NCBI GenBank assembly: GCA_030549855.1
Contig: JAUQQP010000044.1
Location: 432,196-496,195 of the forward strand
Length of the DNA stretch: 64,000 bases
DNA from: Cyanobacteriota bacterium SRBZ.bins.94.201705
Lineage (GTDB): Bacteria; Cyanobacteriota; Cyanobacteriia; Cyanobacteriales; Cyanobacteriaceae
Reading direction: 5' to 3'
Shown here: positions 7,690 to 16,600 of the stretch, piece by piece
Position numbering within the stretch: the stretch's first letter is position 1
Layout of the letters: the number at the start of each line of letters is the position of its first letter
Notes under the pieces: generated by a model
The model's input: the letters and a program-made list of their open reading frames with translations, nothing else
Databases searched by the model: none
Told to the model about the DNA's origin: nothing
Program-made: the position numbers and the translations under genes

Positions 7690-9615
7690 TTAGGTTTGTA
7701 GAATTTTAGCGAATCTGCCTAGGGCTAGCAAGGGGAAATAATGACGGTACAGATGGTATCTAATATAAAAGTGTTGAGGAAAACCAGTACCAGTAAAATA
7801 TTTTTCCTCCCAGCTGCCGGTGGAAGTCTGGGTGTGGAGAAGAAAATTAATCCCCCTACAGATAGCCTCCTCTTCCCACTTGCCCAAGGCTTTGCCGGCA
7901 TCTATTAAGCCTATCAACGCCCAAGCGGTTTGAGAAGCCGTAGATTCGCCCTTTCCCTTCAAGGCAGGATTCTTGTAGCTTTCGCAGGTTTCCCCCCAAC
8001 CCCCATCTTCATTCTGACAAGACAACAGCCACCTCACCCCCCTCCTAATAGACTCTTGACAGGTTTGAGGGGCTATGGCAGATAATGCTGATAATGCGCC
8101 AGATGTACCATAAATATAGTTTACCCCCCAACGGCCAAACCAACTACCATCTTTTTCCTGCTGATGACAGAGAAAACTAATGGCCTTTTGTAACTTGTGA
8201 GGATTCAGGGAGAGGCCACAAGTAGCCACCATTTCTAACACTCTAGCAGTAATGTCGGCGGTGGGAGGGTCTATCATAGCCTTTAAGTCAGCATAAGGCA
8301 GCAAGTTTAACCAATCCGCAGTATTGTTGATGTCAAAAGCCGCCCAACCATAATTGTCAGACTGCATACTCTCAATCCAACGGAGACAACGCAAAATAGC
8401 CTCCCTTTTCAAATCCTCCTGTGGCAACTGTAGTTGGTGGAGTGTCATCACCACCACTGCCGAGTCGTCTATATCTGGGTAAAAACGATTTTCATATTCA
8501 AAAGCCCAGCCACCGGGTTGCCCATGGGGGTTTTTAACTGCCCAATCGCCATAATCCAGAATTTGCTTTTTCAGCAGCCATTCCCCACCCTTAACCAGTT
8601 GAGGATGATTAGGCTCAATACCAGATTCTACCAAAGCCCGCAAACTCCATGCCGTATCCCATACCGGGGAGACACAAGCCTGGACTACATAATTATCATG
8701 GGTTTCAATGGCAAAATTCTCCACCGCCTGCAGTCCCCGTGCTACCATGGGATCATTTACATGATAGTTGAGGGTTTTGAAGGCTAAAAGGGAGTTTATC
8801 ATGGCAGGGATAATGCCACCCCAGTCTCCCGTTGCCTCTTCCCTTTCAATAATCCATCTTTCTGCCGCCTCGATGCTTTCCTGTAAGAAGGGTACCAAAT
8901 TCAAGTCTTCTGCCAGTTTAAACAATCCATCCAAGTATACAAACACGTCTGTCCAGTCTCCATGAAGAGGCAACTGATAGCGGACATTCTCCTTCCCCTC
9001 GGTGTATAATTCATCTAGATTAATGGCAGGAGCTACTGGGAAAACTGGCTTTTTAGCAAAGACTATTAACAAAGGTACTGTACTACTTCTAGCCCAACTG
9101 GACATTTCATATATGGTGAAAAAGGGATTGGGGGGTAGTAACATAATCCAAGGAGGAATAGAGGGAATCCCCCGCCAGTCATAACAGCCGATAATGGCTA
9201 GATGGAATTTGGTAAAAACACGGGTTTTACTGATACCCCCCCTACTGAGAATAAACCGTCTTGCCTTTACTAAGGCTGGGTCATTTTTATCCACCCCCAA
9301 GAGTCTCAAAGCCATATAAGCCTCTACAGAGGTACTTAAATCTCCCCCATCTCCGTAGTACAGTTCCCACCCACCGTGTTCTCTCTGTTGAGAGCGCAAA
9401 TAGTGTTCAATTTTATGTAGCGGTTTCTGAGAGTCCACACCCCAGATTTTATAGAGTAACAAAGCCTCCGCTGTTATGGTAACATTAGACTCTAAATAGG
9501 CACACCAGTGTCCATCTTCTTTCTGCAACGAGAAAAGATAGTCTTGGGCTGTCTTGATGGCCTTTTTCAACGCGCCACTGTCTACTTTTTGTTTGTATTC
9601 CGTTTGTGTATTCAT
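7690..9615 (-). CDS. shc: Squalene-hopene cyclase
   Basis: Class II triterpene cyclase that converts squalene to hopene, the first committed step of hopanoid synthesis, in a monotopic membrane protein. The 641-residue sequence contains the catalytic acid motif DIDDS at 381-385, several QW repeats (for example QKEDGHW near 31, QEKDGSWFGRWG, QNEDGGWGE) and the substrate-channel region PPWIMLLPP. Length fits the family. The start codon is preceded by few Shine-Dalgarno-like bases. hpnJ, a later hopanoid gene, lies at 47.1 kb. A kinase-like gene diverges from it at 9.7 kb. Confidence 0.96.
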   Translation of the reverse strand: MNTQTEYKQKVDSGALKKAIKTAQDYLFSLQKEDGHWCAYLESNVTITAEALLLYKIWGVDSQKPLHKIEHYLRSQQREHGGWELYYGDGGDLSTSVEAYMALRLLGVDKNDPALVKARRFILSRGGISKTRVFTKFHLAIIGCYDWRGIPSIPPWIMLLPPNPFFTIYEMSSWARSSTVPLLIVFAKKPVFPVAPAINLDELYTEGKENVRYQLPLHGDWTDVFVYLDGLFKLAEDLNLVPFLQESIEAAERWIIEREEATGDWGGIIPAMINSLLAFKTLNYHVNDPMVARGLQAVENFAIETHDNYVVQACVSPVWDTAWSLRALVESGIEPNHPQLVKGGEWLLKKQILDYGDWAVKNPHGQPGGWAFEYENRFYPDIDDSAVVVMTLHQLQLPQEDLKREAILRCLRWIESMQSDNYGWAAFDINNTADWLNLLPYADLKAMIDPPTADITARVLEMVATCGLSLNPHKLQKAISFLCHQQEKDGSWFGRWGVNYIYGTSGALSALSAIAPQTCQESIRRGVRWLLSCQNEDGGWGETCESYKNPALKGKGESTASQTAWALIGLIDAGKALGKWEEEAICRGINFLLHTQTSTGSWEEKYFTGTGFPQHFYIRYHLYRHYFPLLALGRFAKILQT

Positions 9616-9712
9616 AACTACCAGTCACTGATTTAGCACGGGTTTATAATTATAACCCCCAGCAGAAGTATAAACCCCTCCCTACTAATCCCCACCCATA
9701 TCCTCATTGTCT

Positions 9713-10492
9713 ATGAAGGAAACAAACCACTTAAAGACGGAATTGGAAAAAACCAAAATAGCCTACCAGGAGGCAATAGAAAACAGTCGTTGGAAGGCTG
9801 GCTTTCTGGCTAGGATTGCCCACGAAATTCGTTCCCCTCTTAGCAGTCTAATAAGTCTACATCAGTTGATTATAAATGATTTGTGTGAGAGTGAACAAGA
9901 GGAAAAAGAATTTATTAACTCGGCCTATCAATATGCCAGAAACCTGATGGCCATAATTGATCAGCTGGTAGAGGTTTCCAAATTGGAGGCAGGAAGGTTA
10001 ACTTTAGAAATAGAAAATGTCCATTTAAAGGAGTTGTTAGAAGATGTAGTTAAAGTCATGAATTTGCAAGCAGAAAATCGCAATCTAAAGTTAGTGTTGG
10101 TAATGGATGAAAAGGAAAATATGGTAGTCAAAACTGACAGATTAAGACTGACAAACGTCCTATTTTTACTCCTGGAAACAGTTATTGCCTATTGTGAAAC
10201 GGGGGAGATTTCTGTAACTGCCAGTAGAGATGAGGGGGGAGTTGAGATTGTTATTGTCTTCCCCCCACAAAATTTTCCCCTCTGTGAGGATATTGATTTG
10301 TTAACCACCCCCATAGAGGAATTAAGAGACTTCAACAAACGCCTGCCACAACTGTCGCCAGGAATGAGATTTTTGTTGGCGGATTGTATCCTAAGCTTGT
10401 TAGGAGGTAGATTTTCCCTCAAAAGTAGCAAAGTCAATCAACAGGAGACTATCGGCTATAGCCTATTTCTTCCGTCTGCTGCGACTGTTTGA
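9713..10492 (+). CDS. Histidine kinase-like protein with degenerate ATPase domain
   Basis: The 259-residue protein begins with a short coiled helix and then a clear HisKA dimerisation domain with His37 in FLARIAHEIRSPLSSLISLH. The following region (about 130-255) aligns in order with a HATPase_c domain but lacks its catalytic boxes: the expected Asn of the N box is replaced in LLETVIAY, no DxGxG box is present, and only the last strand GYSLFLP is typical. It has no sensor or membrane part. It may be phosphorylated by, or scaffold for, another kinase; this is inference. The ATG at 9713 is preferred to a TTG two codons earlier. Its 3' end overlaps the convergent GNAT gene by 44 bases. Confidence 0.8.
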   Translation: MKETNHLKTELEKTKIAYQEAIENSRWKAGFLARIAHEIRSPLSSLISLHQLIINDLCESEQEEKEFINSAYQYARNLMAIIDQLVEVSKLEAGRLTLEIENVHLKELLEDVVKVMNLQAENRNLKLVLVMDEKENMVVKTDRLRLTNVLFLLLETVIAYCETGEISVTASRDEGGVEIVIVFPPQNFPLCEDIDLLTTPIEELRDFNKRLPQLSPGMRFLLADCILSLLGGRFSLKSSKVNQQETIGYSLFLPSAATV

Positions 10493-10931
10493 CTATCTGG
10501 CTGGGGGAGGGATGTCGCTGGTGATTGTATAAAACCATAGTGGTGGTGGGATTCTTGACAAAACCTATTTTTTCGTAGAATTTCTGTTGATAGGTTGTCA
10601 TCAAATAAATCCTCTCCACCCGGCTTAACAGAGGGTGACTGATTATGGTTTCCACCAGCTTTCTCCCCAACCCCAACCCCTGATATTGGGGATGAATCAC
10701 CACATCCCATATAACAGCCCTATATATACCATCAGAAGTAGCCCTGGCACAACCTATTAGTCTATCCCCATCCCACACGGAAACCACGGGATTACTGTTG
10801 TTGATGGCAGTTTCAATGTCGCTTAAATTGCGGTTTTTGGCCCAAAATGCGGTTTCCGTGTACAATTGTTGTAGCTGTCGTAGGTCTACTCTGGTTTTAT
10901 CGGCAGAGAATTCAATGTGGCTACAATTCAT
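10449..10931 (-). CDS. GNAT-family N-acetyltransferase
   Basis: GCN5-related acetyltransferase of 160 residues. The acetyl-CoA binding segment VVIHPQYQGLGLGRKLVE (about 78-94) is clear, as is the terminal FYEKIGFV. The sequence resembles the NSI/GNAT type shared by cyanobacteria and plastids, so a protein or small-amine acetylation role is plausible; the substrate is unknown. The ATG at 10931 has AAAGGAG nine bases upstream. The gene overlaps the convergent kinase-like gene at its 3' end, and its start overlaps the stop of a possible small upstream ORF. Confidence 0.87.
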   Translation of the reverse strand: MNCSHIEFSADKTRVDLRQLQQLYTETAFWAKNRNLSDIETAINNSNPVVSVWDGDRLIGCARATSDGIYRAVIWDVVIHPQYQGLGLGRKLVETIISHPLLSRVERIYLMTTYQQKFYEKIGFVKNPTTTMVLYNHQRHPSPSQIVKQSQQTEEIGYSR

Positions 10932-11073
10932 CAATACATACTCCTTTTTGTCTTGCTAAGGGATTCTCCATGCCAATGCCGCCGAGTCGAGGTGGGATTT
11001 TTTGTTCCGGCAATCTGTCCCAATCCATCGACCCATTCTCAATAGTAGCAAAGCCAATATTTTTTGGCGCCAC
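10921..11073 (-). CDS. Possible small ORF coupled to the GNAT gene
   Basis: A 50-codon reading frame starting at GTG 11073 and stopping inside the first codons of the acetyltransferase gene. Its product has a plausible composition (for example IGFATIENGSMDWDRLPEQK and PPRLGGIGMENPLA) and the frame stays open upstream of the GTG without another start. I recognise no family. It may be a small protein translated with the GNAT gene, the 3' remnant of a longer gene, or chance. The ribosome-binding site of the GTG is weak. Confidence 0.3.
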   Translation of the reverse strand: MAPKNIGFATIENGSMDWDRLPEQKIPPRLGGIGMENPLARQKGVCIDEL

Positions 11074-11151
11074 TGCCCAAGGGATTGTTAGGATAACTTG
11101 ACGGTTTTTTTGTTATCCTTGCCACTGATACATTCTAAAACCAAGGCTCTT

Positions 11152-11367
11152 ATGGAGAAACTACAATACGAAAAGATTGCCACTGTAACTCATATAGGCT
11201 CTAATCTTCTTATTGTAGGTTACAACCAGCAGTTTCAGTGGGCCTTCAGAATAGTCAACAAGATGGGGGAGATTGTGAGGGAGGAAACCCATTATACCAG
11301 TGCCATTTTAGCAGAACAAAAGGGTACTATTTGGATTCAACATCATCTTCTCGCTTCTTCAGACTAA
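11152..11367 (+). CDS. Small hypothetical protein
   Basis: A 71-residue protein with alternating hydrophobic strands (KIATVTHIGSNLLIVGYN, then FQWAFRIVNKMGEIVREETH) that suggest a small beta-sheet fold. No family is recognised. An upstream in-frame GTG/ATG would add 18 residues, but the ATG at 11152 begins the folded-looking part. It precedes the PGM1-type ligase gene by 146 bases on the same strand. Confidence 0.55.
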   Translation: MEKLQYEKIATVTHIGSNLLIVGYNQQFQWAFRIVNKMGEIVREETHYTSAILAEQKGTIWIQHHLLASSD

Positions 11368-11512
11368 TCCAGACAATAATTTTTCCCTTGTTTGTTAAGA
11401 AATATTTAGTTATTCTCACCAGCCCAAGAAGATATTTTACAAAATTCAAAAAAAACTACCTTAGGGCGATTCAGATATTATATTGGAAGGGTAGGGCTCA
11501 AGGAAAAACGTT

Positions 11513-13042
11513 GTGATTACAGGGGAAGACAAAGAAAAATTTGCCCAACTGCAGAATAAGTTAAAAGACTTTTGGGAGGATGGTGATATACTAGAACAGG
11601 ACGATCAGGATATTCTAGTCGTCCCATCTTTTAGTATTGATCAAAGGGTAGGGCAAAAAATAGCGGGTTTTTTACACTACGAAGAGAGGCTGTTGTTTTC
11701 CCTAATTAGACTCAGAAATCCTCAAACCCGTCTAATTTATGTTACCGCACAACCCCTCTCACCCATCATTATTGAGTATTACTTACAATTACTGCCGGGA
11801 ATACCATTTTCCCATGCCCGAGACAGACTTTTGTTGTTGTCTACTTATGACAATTCTTTAAAACCCCTAACCCAAAAAATCTTAGAAAGGCCTCGTTTAG
11901 TAGCAAGAATAAAGAATTTTTTGCGCCCAGATAAAAGTTTCATGGTATGTTTTAATTCTACGGTTTTAGAACAGGAATTATCTGTGAGATTAGGCATCCC
12001 TTTATTAGCCTGTAGTCCCGAGTTAAAATACTGGGGGTCAAAGAAAGGAAGCCGGGAAATTTTTGCTGAGTGTAATATTCCTCATCCTTTGGGGAGTGAT
12101 TTGGTTTTTTCCGTAGAAAAGCTGCTGGAAGAAATGGCAATTTTGTTGGAAAAAAAGCCCGTTATAAGTCAGGTAGTTATTAAGCTAAATGAGGGTTTCT
12201 CTGGAGAGGGTAATGCTATTTTGGATTTAAGAGAAATTTCCCATCTGATGAGACAAAACATATCCCTGGCCCAGAGGAGATATTTGATAGGAAAAATCAT
12301 CCATAAAGCAAAAGTCCAAGGGGAGGGAGAAACCTGGGAAACCTTCAGTCAACGTATCCCCGAGTTAGGAGTTATTGTGGAGGAATTTATAGAGGGAGAA
12401 GAAAAATATTCCCCTAGTGTTCAGGGTTATATTACCCCCAATGGCAGGGTGGAAATCCTCTCCACTCATGATCAGATTTTGGGAGGCGAAGATAAGCAGA
12501 TATATCTAGGTTGTCTTTTTCCAGCCCGAGATGAATACAGACTGCAACTACAGGAACTAGGTTTAAAAATTGGACATCAACTAGCTAAAAAGGGGGCAAT
12601 AGAGAGATTTAGTGTGGACTTTTTGGTAGTTAAAAAACAAGGGAAAATGAAGATATATGCCATAGAAATAAATTTAAGAAAAGGGGGGACTACGCACCCA
12701 TTTATGACACTAAAATTTCTGACCAATGGAGTTTATAACTATCAAGACGGTCTGTTTTATAGTCCAGAAAATAGACCAAAATACTATATTGCCTCCGACA
12801 ATCTTCAAAAACCACAATACCATGGTTTATTACCCAATGACCTGATGGACATTATCACCAAACATCGTTTACATTTTGACAGTAGCACCAAAACGGGCAC
12901 CATTTTTCACCTGATGGGGGCGTTATCAGAATTTGGAAAATTGGGCCTAACTAGTATTGGCAATTCCCCGGAAGAATCTTTGGCTATTTATGAAAATGTA
13001 GAAAGAGTTTTAGACAAAGAAACAGAGGAGATGAAATGGTGA
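11513..13042 (+). CDS. PGM1-type ATP-grasp peptide ligase/carboxylate-amine ligase
   Basis: ATP-grasp enzyme of 509 residues starting at GTG. The family is recognised from the central KLNEGFSGEGNAILDL segment, the VIVEEFIEGEEKYSPSVQGY metal/ATP region, and the C-terminal INLRKGGTTHPFMTLKFL block (about 388-405) that is typical of proteins related to the Streptomyces peptide ligase PGM1. Such enzymes join a carboxylate to an amine using ATP. PGM1 itself couples a modified amino acid to a ribosomal peptide. Substrates here are unknown. A methyltransferase follows 106 bases downstream and a small ORF precedes it, so a small-molecule or peptide pathway is possible but unproven. Confidence 0.78.
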   Translation: MITGEDKEKFAQLQNKLKDFWEDGDILEQDDQDILVVPSFSIDQRVGQKIAGFLHYEERLLFSLIRLRNPQTRLIYVTAQPLSPIIIEYYLQLLPGIPFSHARDRLLLLSTYDNSLKPLTQKILERPRLVARIKNFLRPDKSFMVCFNSTVLEQELSVRLGIPLLACSPELKYWGSKKGSREIFAECNIPHPLGSDLVFSVEKLLEEMAILLEKKPVISQVVIKLNEGFSGEGNAILDLREISHLMRQNISLAQRRYLIGKIIHKAKVQGEGETWETFSQRIPELGVIVEEFIEGEEKYSPSVQGYITPNGRVEILSTHDQILGGEDKQIYLGCLFPARDEYRLQLQELGLKIGHQLAKKGAIERFSVDFLVVKKQGKMKIYAIEINLRKGGTTHPFMTLKFLTNGVYNYQDGLFYSPENRPKYYIASDNLQKPQYHGLLPNDLMDIITKHRLHFDSSTKTGTIFHLMGALSEFGKLGLTSIGNSPEESLAIYENVERVLDKETEEMKW

Positions 13043-13148
13043 TAGCAGGCAGTAGTATTTGCCCTTCGCCCGGCAAAAATGGGACACGAATTCAGATGTT
13101 TTGGAATGTGCTAGTATACTGATATTATTTAGAGGAAAAATTGGAATT

Positions 13149-13778
13149 ATGGCTACCTTTTTACGGCCTCTTAGTTATAAATACCAGTGGTTATATGATA
13201 CCATTTCCAAGTTGGCCGCTTTGCCAGTGGGAGGAGAGAAAAAATTCCGTCAATTGGCACTGAGGCACCTAAATATAAATAAGGATACTAAAATTTTAGA
13301 CCTCTGTTGCGGCGCCGGGCAAACTACTAAATTCCTGGTACAATACAGCGACAATGTCATCGGTTTGGATATTTCCCCTCATGCTATAGAAAAAGCCAAA
13401 AAAAATGTAACCCAGGCCAAATACGTGGTGGCTGCCGCCCAAAAAATCCCCTTTGCCGATGGGGAATTTGACTTAGTACATACTAGCGTGGCTCTACACG
13501 AAATGACAACTGTAGAGTTGGAGGAAGTCTTCCAAGAAGTGTACCGCGTTTTGAAACCAGGCGGCTTATTCACCTTCATCGATTTGCACAAGCCTCATAA
13601 CCCCCTCTTTCTGCCAGGAATTATGACTTTTATGTGGCTGTTTGAGACAGAAACCGCTTGGCAGCTATTAGAAACCGACTTGCCGGCTAAACTGACTGCA
13701 ACGGGTTTCACCGACGTGGAAAAACAACTGTTTGCTGGGGGTAGTCTCCAAGTTATTCGGGCTAGAAAACCTGTCTAG
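13149..13778 (+). CDS. Class I SAM-dependent methyltransferase
   Basis: UbiE-like methyltransferase of 209 residues. Motif I is ILDLCCGAGQTT (49-60), followed by the acidic strand VIGLDIS, a motif II-like FDLVHTSVALHE, and the post-motif YRVLKPGGLFTFID. An upstream in-frame start at 13059 would add 30 residues that do not look structured, and the ATG at 13149 has AGAGGAAA upstream, so the shorter form is chosen. The substrate cannot be told. It may belong with the ATP-grasp ligase ahead of it. Confidence 0.85.
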   Translation: MATFLRPLSYKYQWLYDTISKLAALPVGGEKKFRQLALRHLNINKDTKILDLCCGAGQTTKFLVQYSDNVIGLDISPHAIEKAKKNVTQAKYVVAAAQKIPFADGEFDLVHTSVALHEMTTVELEEVFQEVYRVLKPGGLFTFIDLHKPHNPLFLPGIMTFMWLFETETAWQLLETDLPAKLTATGFTDVEKQLFAGGSLQVIRARKPV

Positions 13779-13876
13779 TTGTATACTTTATATTTCAAGA
13801 AGATATAGATTAAAAAAATGTAAAAAAAACAGTGAAAAAACCCCCAATCTCCCTAGGATTATTATACAATAGAAGT

Positions 13877-13948
13877 GGCGGAGACAAAGTTTCCGTTCAC
13901 TCCTCACACCATAAACCGCTCCTTTGGCGGGGGCGGATTCCTGTTTTT
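13877..13948 (+). ncRNA. yfr1: Small RNA Yfr1
   Basis: The ultraconserved Yfr1 core ACTCCTCACAC lies at 13899-13909 in a single-stranded linker between two hairpins, which is the defining architecture. The 5' stem is 13879-13885 with 13889-13895 (loop AAA). The 3' stem is 13116+800 style CCGCTCC 13916-13922 with GGGGCGG 13130+800, that is 13930-13936, followed by a T-rich tail, so it doubles as terminator. A minus-10 TACAAT at 13865-13870 places the start near 13877. Yfr1 is an abundant cyanobacterial sRNA that pairs with mRNA leaders of outer-membrane proteins and others. The position upstream of trxA matches the conserved location. Ends are inferred from the structure. Confidence 0.92.
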
Positions 13949-14063
13949 GGCTCTATTGTAAAGTTCTAGTAATAATCCCTCGGCAAGGTGTTCAGTCTCT
14001 GGTATGTTGGAATCTGGTACCATTTAAACTACTAGGTCGTTTTAGTTAAGGGAAGTAGGAAAG

Positions 14064-14387
14064 ATGTCCTTGGTTCAAGAGGTAAACGAATCTGACTTCA
14101 AAGAAGTAGTGTTAGAAAGCGACATACCAGTATTAGTGGACTTTTGGGCGCCATGGTGTGGACCTTGTCGTATGGTAGCGCCCGTAGTGGAAGAAATTGC
14201 TCAACAATATGAGGGAAGGGTGAAAGTGGTAAAGTTGAACACCGACGAGAATCCCCAAATCGCCAGTCAGTATGGGATTCGGAGTATCCCTACCCTGATG
14301 GTGTTCAAAAATGGCCAAAAAATAGATATGGTGGTAGGGGCTGTCCCCAAAACCACTCTCTCTAACACCCTGGAAAAATATCTTTAG
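14064..14387 (+). CDS. trxA: Thioredoxin
   Basis: Small dithiol oxidoreductase of 107 residues with the active site WCGPC at 31-35 (Cys32, Cys35), the buried Asp in VDFWAPW, and cis-Pro in [10 protein letters not shown]. It is reduced by ferredoxin- or NADPH-dependent thioredoxin reductase and regulates Calvin-cycle and other enzymes. Length and motif fit an m-type thioredoxin. Yfr1 is directly upstream and a hairpin terminator downstream, so it is probably monocistronic. Confidence 0.96.
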   Translation: MSLVQEVNESDFKEVVLESDIPVLVDFWAPWCGPCRMVAPVVEEIAQQYEGRVKVVKLNTDENPQIASQYGIRSIPTLMVFKNGQKIDMVVGAVPKTTLSNTLEKYL

Positions 14388-14415
14388 TCCTTCATCTCGA
14401 CTCCTAATCCATACC

Positions 14416-14450
14416 TCCCACGTTTTGCCCTGCGTGGGATTATTGTTTCC
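14416..14450 (+). terminator. Terminator after trxA
   Basis: Stem TCCCACG / CGTGGGA (14416-14422 with 14433-14439) followed by a T-rich stretch, 29 bases after the trxA stop. The T-run is interrupted, so efficiency may be moderate. Confidence 0.6.
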
Positions 14451-14471
14451 CCCAAAATTTGTTATAATGAG

Positions 14472-15527
14472 ATGTCCCTGTCCGTCACCTCTTCCGAATT
14501 GAAAGAAGGCCTGAAAAAACTACTAAAAACTATCCCTTCCTCCCGACACAATAAGTGGTTGAAACGCAGTCTGAAGGTTATTGTCAAGATTATTGAAAGG
14601 GATGAAATCGACCGCCTGGAATGGAAAATCCTCAGTGGTACCCTCAGAGACTTGGAAAAGGGCTTCCGGGTTTTCTCCAACTACAAAGATGTTCGGAAAG
14701 TAACCATATTTGGTTCAGCAAGGGCACCGGTAGACTCCCCAGAATACCAGTTGGCACAGGAATTTGCCCGGGAGGTTACCAAACTGGGGTTTATGGTGTT
14801 GACCGGGGCAGGGGGTGGTATTATGGAGGCTGGTAACAGAGGTGCCACTTCCTCCTACTCCTTTGGTTTGAACGTCAAATTGCCCTTTGAGCAAAGTGCT
14901 AATCCCTTTATAGCAGATGATCCTAAACTCATCAATTTCCGTTATTTCTTCACCCGTAAGTTATTTTTCCTCAAGGAAACTGACGCTATAGTGCTTTTCC
15001 CAGGCGGCTTTGGCACCCAGGATGAGGCTTTTGAAACTATTACCCTCTGTCAAACGGGTAGACAACCCCTAGTGCCTCTCATCCTCATGGATAAACCGGG
15101 GGGAGACTACTGGCATGAGTGGCATAACTACCTCCACAAACACCTGCTAGGGAGGGGATATGTGGACGAAGACGACCTGAGAATGTATCATATCACTGAC
15201 AATGTCCAGACTGCCTGTGACATCATCCAACAGTTTTATCGGGTATACCATTCTAGTCGCTACGTTAAGGACTTGTTTGTAATCAGACTCAATTATGAGT
15301 TGACGGATGAACAAATTGAACTGTTAAACGAGCATTTTAGCGACCTCCTCCTCAGTGGTAAGATAGAAAGAGGAGTGCCTAAAAAGGTCAAAGATAAGAA
15401 GGTAAACCTGCCTCACATTGTCCTACATTTGCAATCTAAGAAGTTTAGCCGTCTGTATCAGATGATTAACATGATTAATAGCTTCTCCTGTGAAAATGCC
15501 CCCTACTGTCTACCTCAATATCGTTAG
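14472..15527 (+). CDS. LOG-family protein (putative nucleotide 5'-monophosphate phosphoribohydrolase)
   Basis: Rossmann-fold protein of the LOG family, long misnamed lysine decarboxylase. Members of the type release cytokinin or other bases from nucleoside monophosphates. The 351-residue sequence has FGSARAP, the nucleotide loop LTGAGGGIMEAGNRGA (about 115-130) and the signature PGGFGTQDEAFE (about 177-188). It carries an N-terminal helical region of about 75 residues and a C-terminal extension of about 100 residues beyond the LOG core, as in the long cyanobacterial forms. The enzymatic substrate is not known. Its stop touches the end of the arsJ remnant on the other strand. Confidence 0.85.
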   Translation: MSLSVTSSELKEGLKKLLKTIPSSRHNKWLKRSLKVIVKIIERDEIDRLEWKILSGTLRDLEKGFRVFSNYKDVRKVTIFGSARAPVDSPEYQLAQEFAREVTKLGFMVLTGAGGGIMEAGNRGATSSYSFGLNVKLPFEQSANPFIADDPKLINFRYFFTRKLFFLKETDAIVLFPGGFGTQDEAFETITLCQTGRQPLVPLILMDKPGGDYWHEWHNYLHKHLLGRGYVDEDDLRMYHITDNVQTACDIIQQFYRVYHSSRYVKDLFVIRLNYELTDEQIELLNEHFSDLLLSGKIERGVPKKVKDKKVNLPHIVLHLQSKKFSRLYQMINMINSFSCENAPYCLPQYR

Positions 15528-16600
15528 CCTTGTACTTTCTCCGGTGACTTAACCGGTGGTAAAAAGAGGGAGATGAGGGAGGCAACCAATACAAACAAAC
15601 TGGACACCCACAGACATCCCTGTATGTCAAAAGTCTGATAGATTATACCAGAGGTGACTGTCCCTAGCAAACGCCCCCCAGAGTTGGCCATATAATAAAA
15701 ACCAACATTGAGGGTAACCTGGTCATGCTCCGTATAAGCTAAGACTAGATAGGAGTGTACAGCAGAATTGAAGGCAAAAACAATGCCAAAGACAATCAAC
15801 CCCCAGCTGATGACAATTTGGCCAGGTAATCCCGCCATGAAAGCAAGGGCAATGGCCGCAGGAATGATTGCCGGGCTGGTTTTGTCTTAAAATGGCAGGG
15901 GAAAGGGATTGGACTATACCATAGCCGATTACCCAACAAGCCATGTAACTACCCACTTGGCTGAAGTTCCCTTGTAACTTTTCGTAGAAAAAGAGAGGCA
16001 GCCCCACCACAAACCATACATCCCTGGCGCCAAAGAGGAAAAATCTGGCGGCGGAGAGGATATTAATGGCCTTACTCTTAGAAAACAGTTGTTGGAATTT
16101 GATTTTGGCTTTGACTTTGCCTTAGCCGGCAACAGGGGCGTTGCGGAAGCCGAAAAATTGTAGTAAGGCGGCACCTACGAAGAATCCTAACCCCTTGAGG
16201 GCATTTTTAGAGCCAGTGAGGATGGCCCCCCAACAGTCTGGATTCCGCCTCCTTGGGCACTACCAGCCGCACGGCACTTTTTGAACTCATTTTGGTTAAG
16301 TCTTTGGCAATGCCGGAAAGGGCTTGGGATGTCATCACATATACCACTTGGAATCCTACTGCCCAGTTAGTATTCACTAAAGCCAGCTAACATGGGCAAA
16401 AATTTGTAAGCCAATTCCCCCATAAAGGGTAAGTCGAATGCCAAAAAAAGCCCCTATCCAACCTCCCAGAAAGTTGGTGATAATACCAAAGGTCTCATAT
16501 AAAGGCAATTTGTACTGGGGTAAAACCGAGTTTGTGGAAGTGTAACAACACTAACATTCCCAACGCCCCGTAGGGCGTAGTTTTTAACACTTTTGTCCAT
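15524..16600 (-). pseudogene. arsJ: Decayed arsJ (organoarsenical efflux MFS transporter)
   Basis: Fragments of one MFS protein are spread over several minus-strand frames. In order: MDKSVKNYAL from ATG 16600, then shifted GALGMLVLLHFHKLGFTPVQ, a stop after IAFI, TFGIITNFLGGWIGAFFGIR, then SGIAKDLTKMSSKSAVRLVV near 16250-16320, then VGLPLFFYEKLQGNFSQVG, and finally the last helices ending near 15527. These match ArsJ, the exporter of 1-arseno-3-phosphoglycerate, and particularly its SGIAKDLTKMSxKSA signature. At least five frameshifts, stops or small deletions are visible, so it is not functional. The gapdh remnant directly upstream fits the classic gapdh-arsJ pair. Confidence 0.8.
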
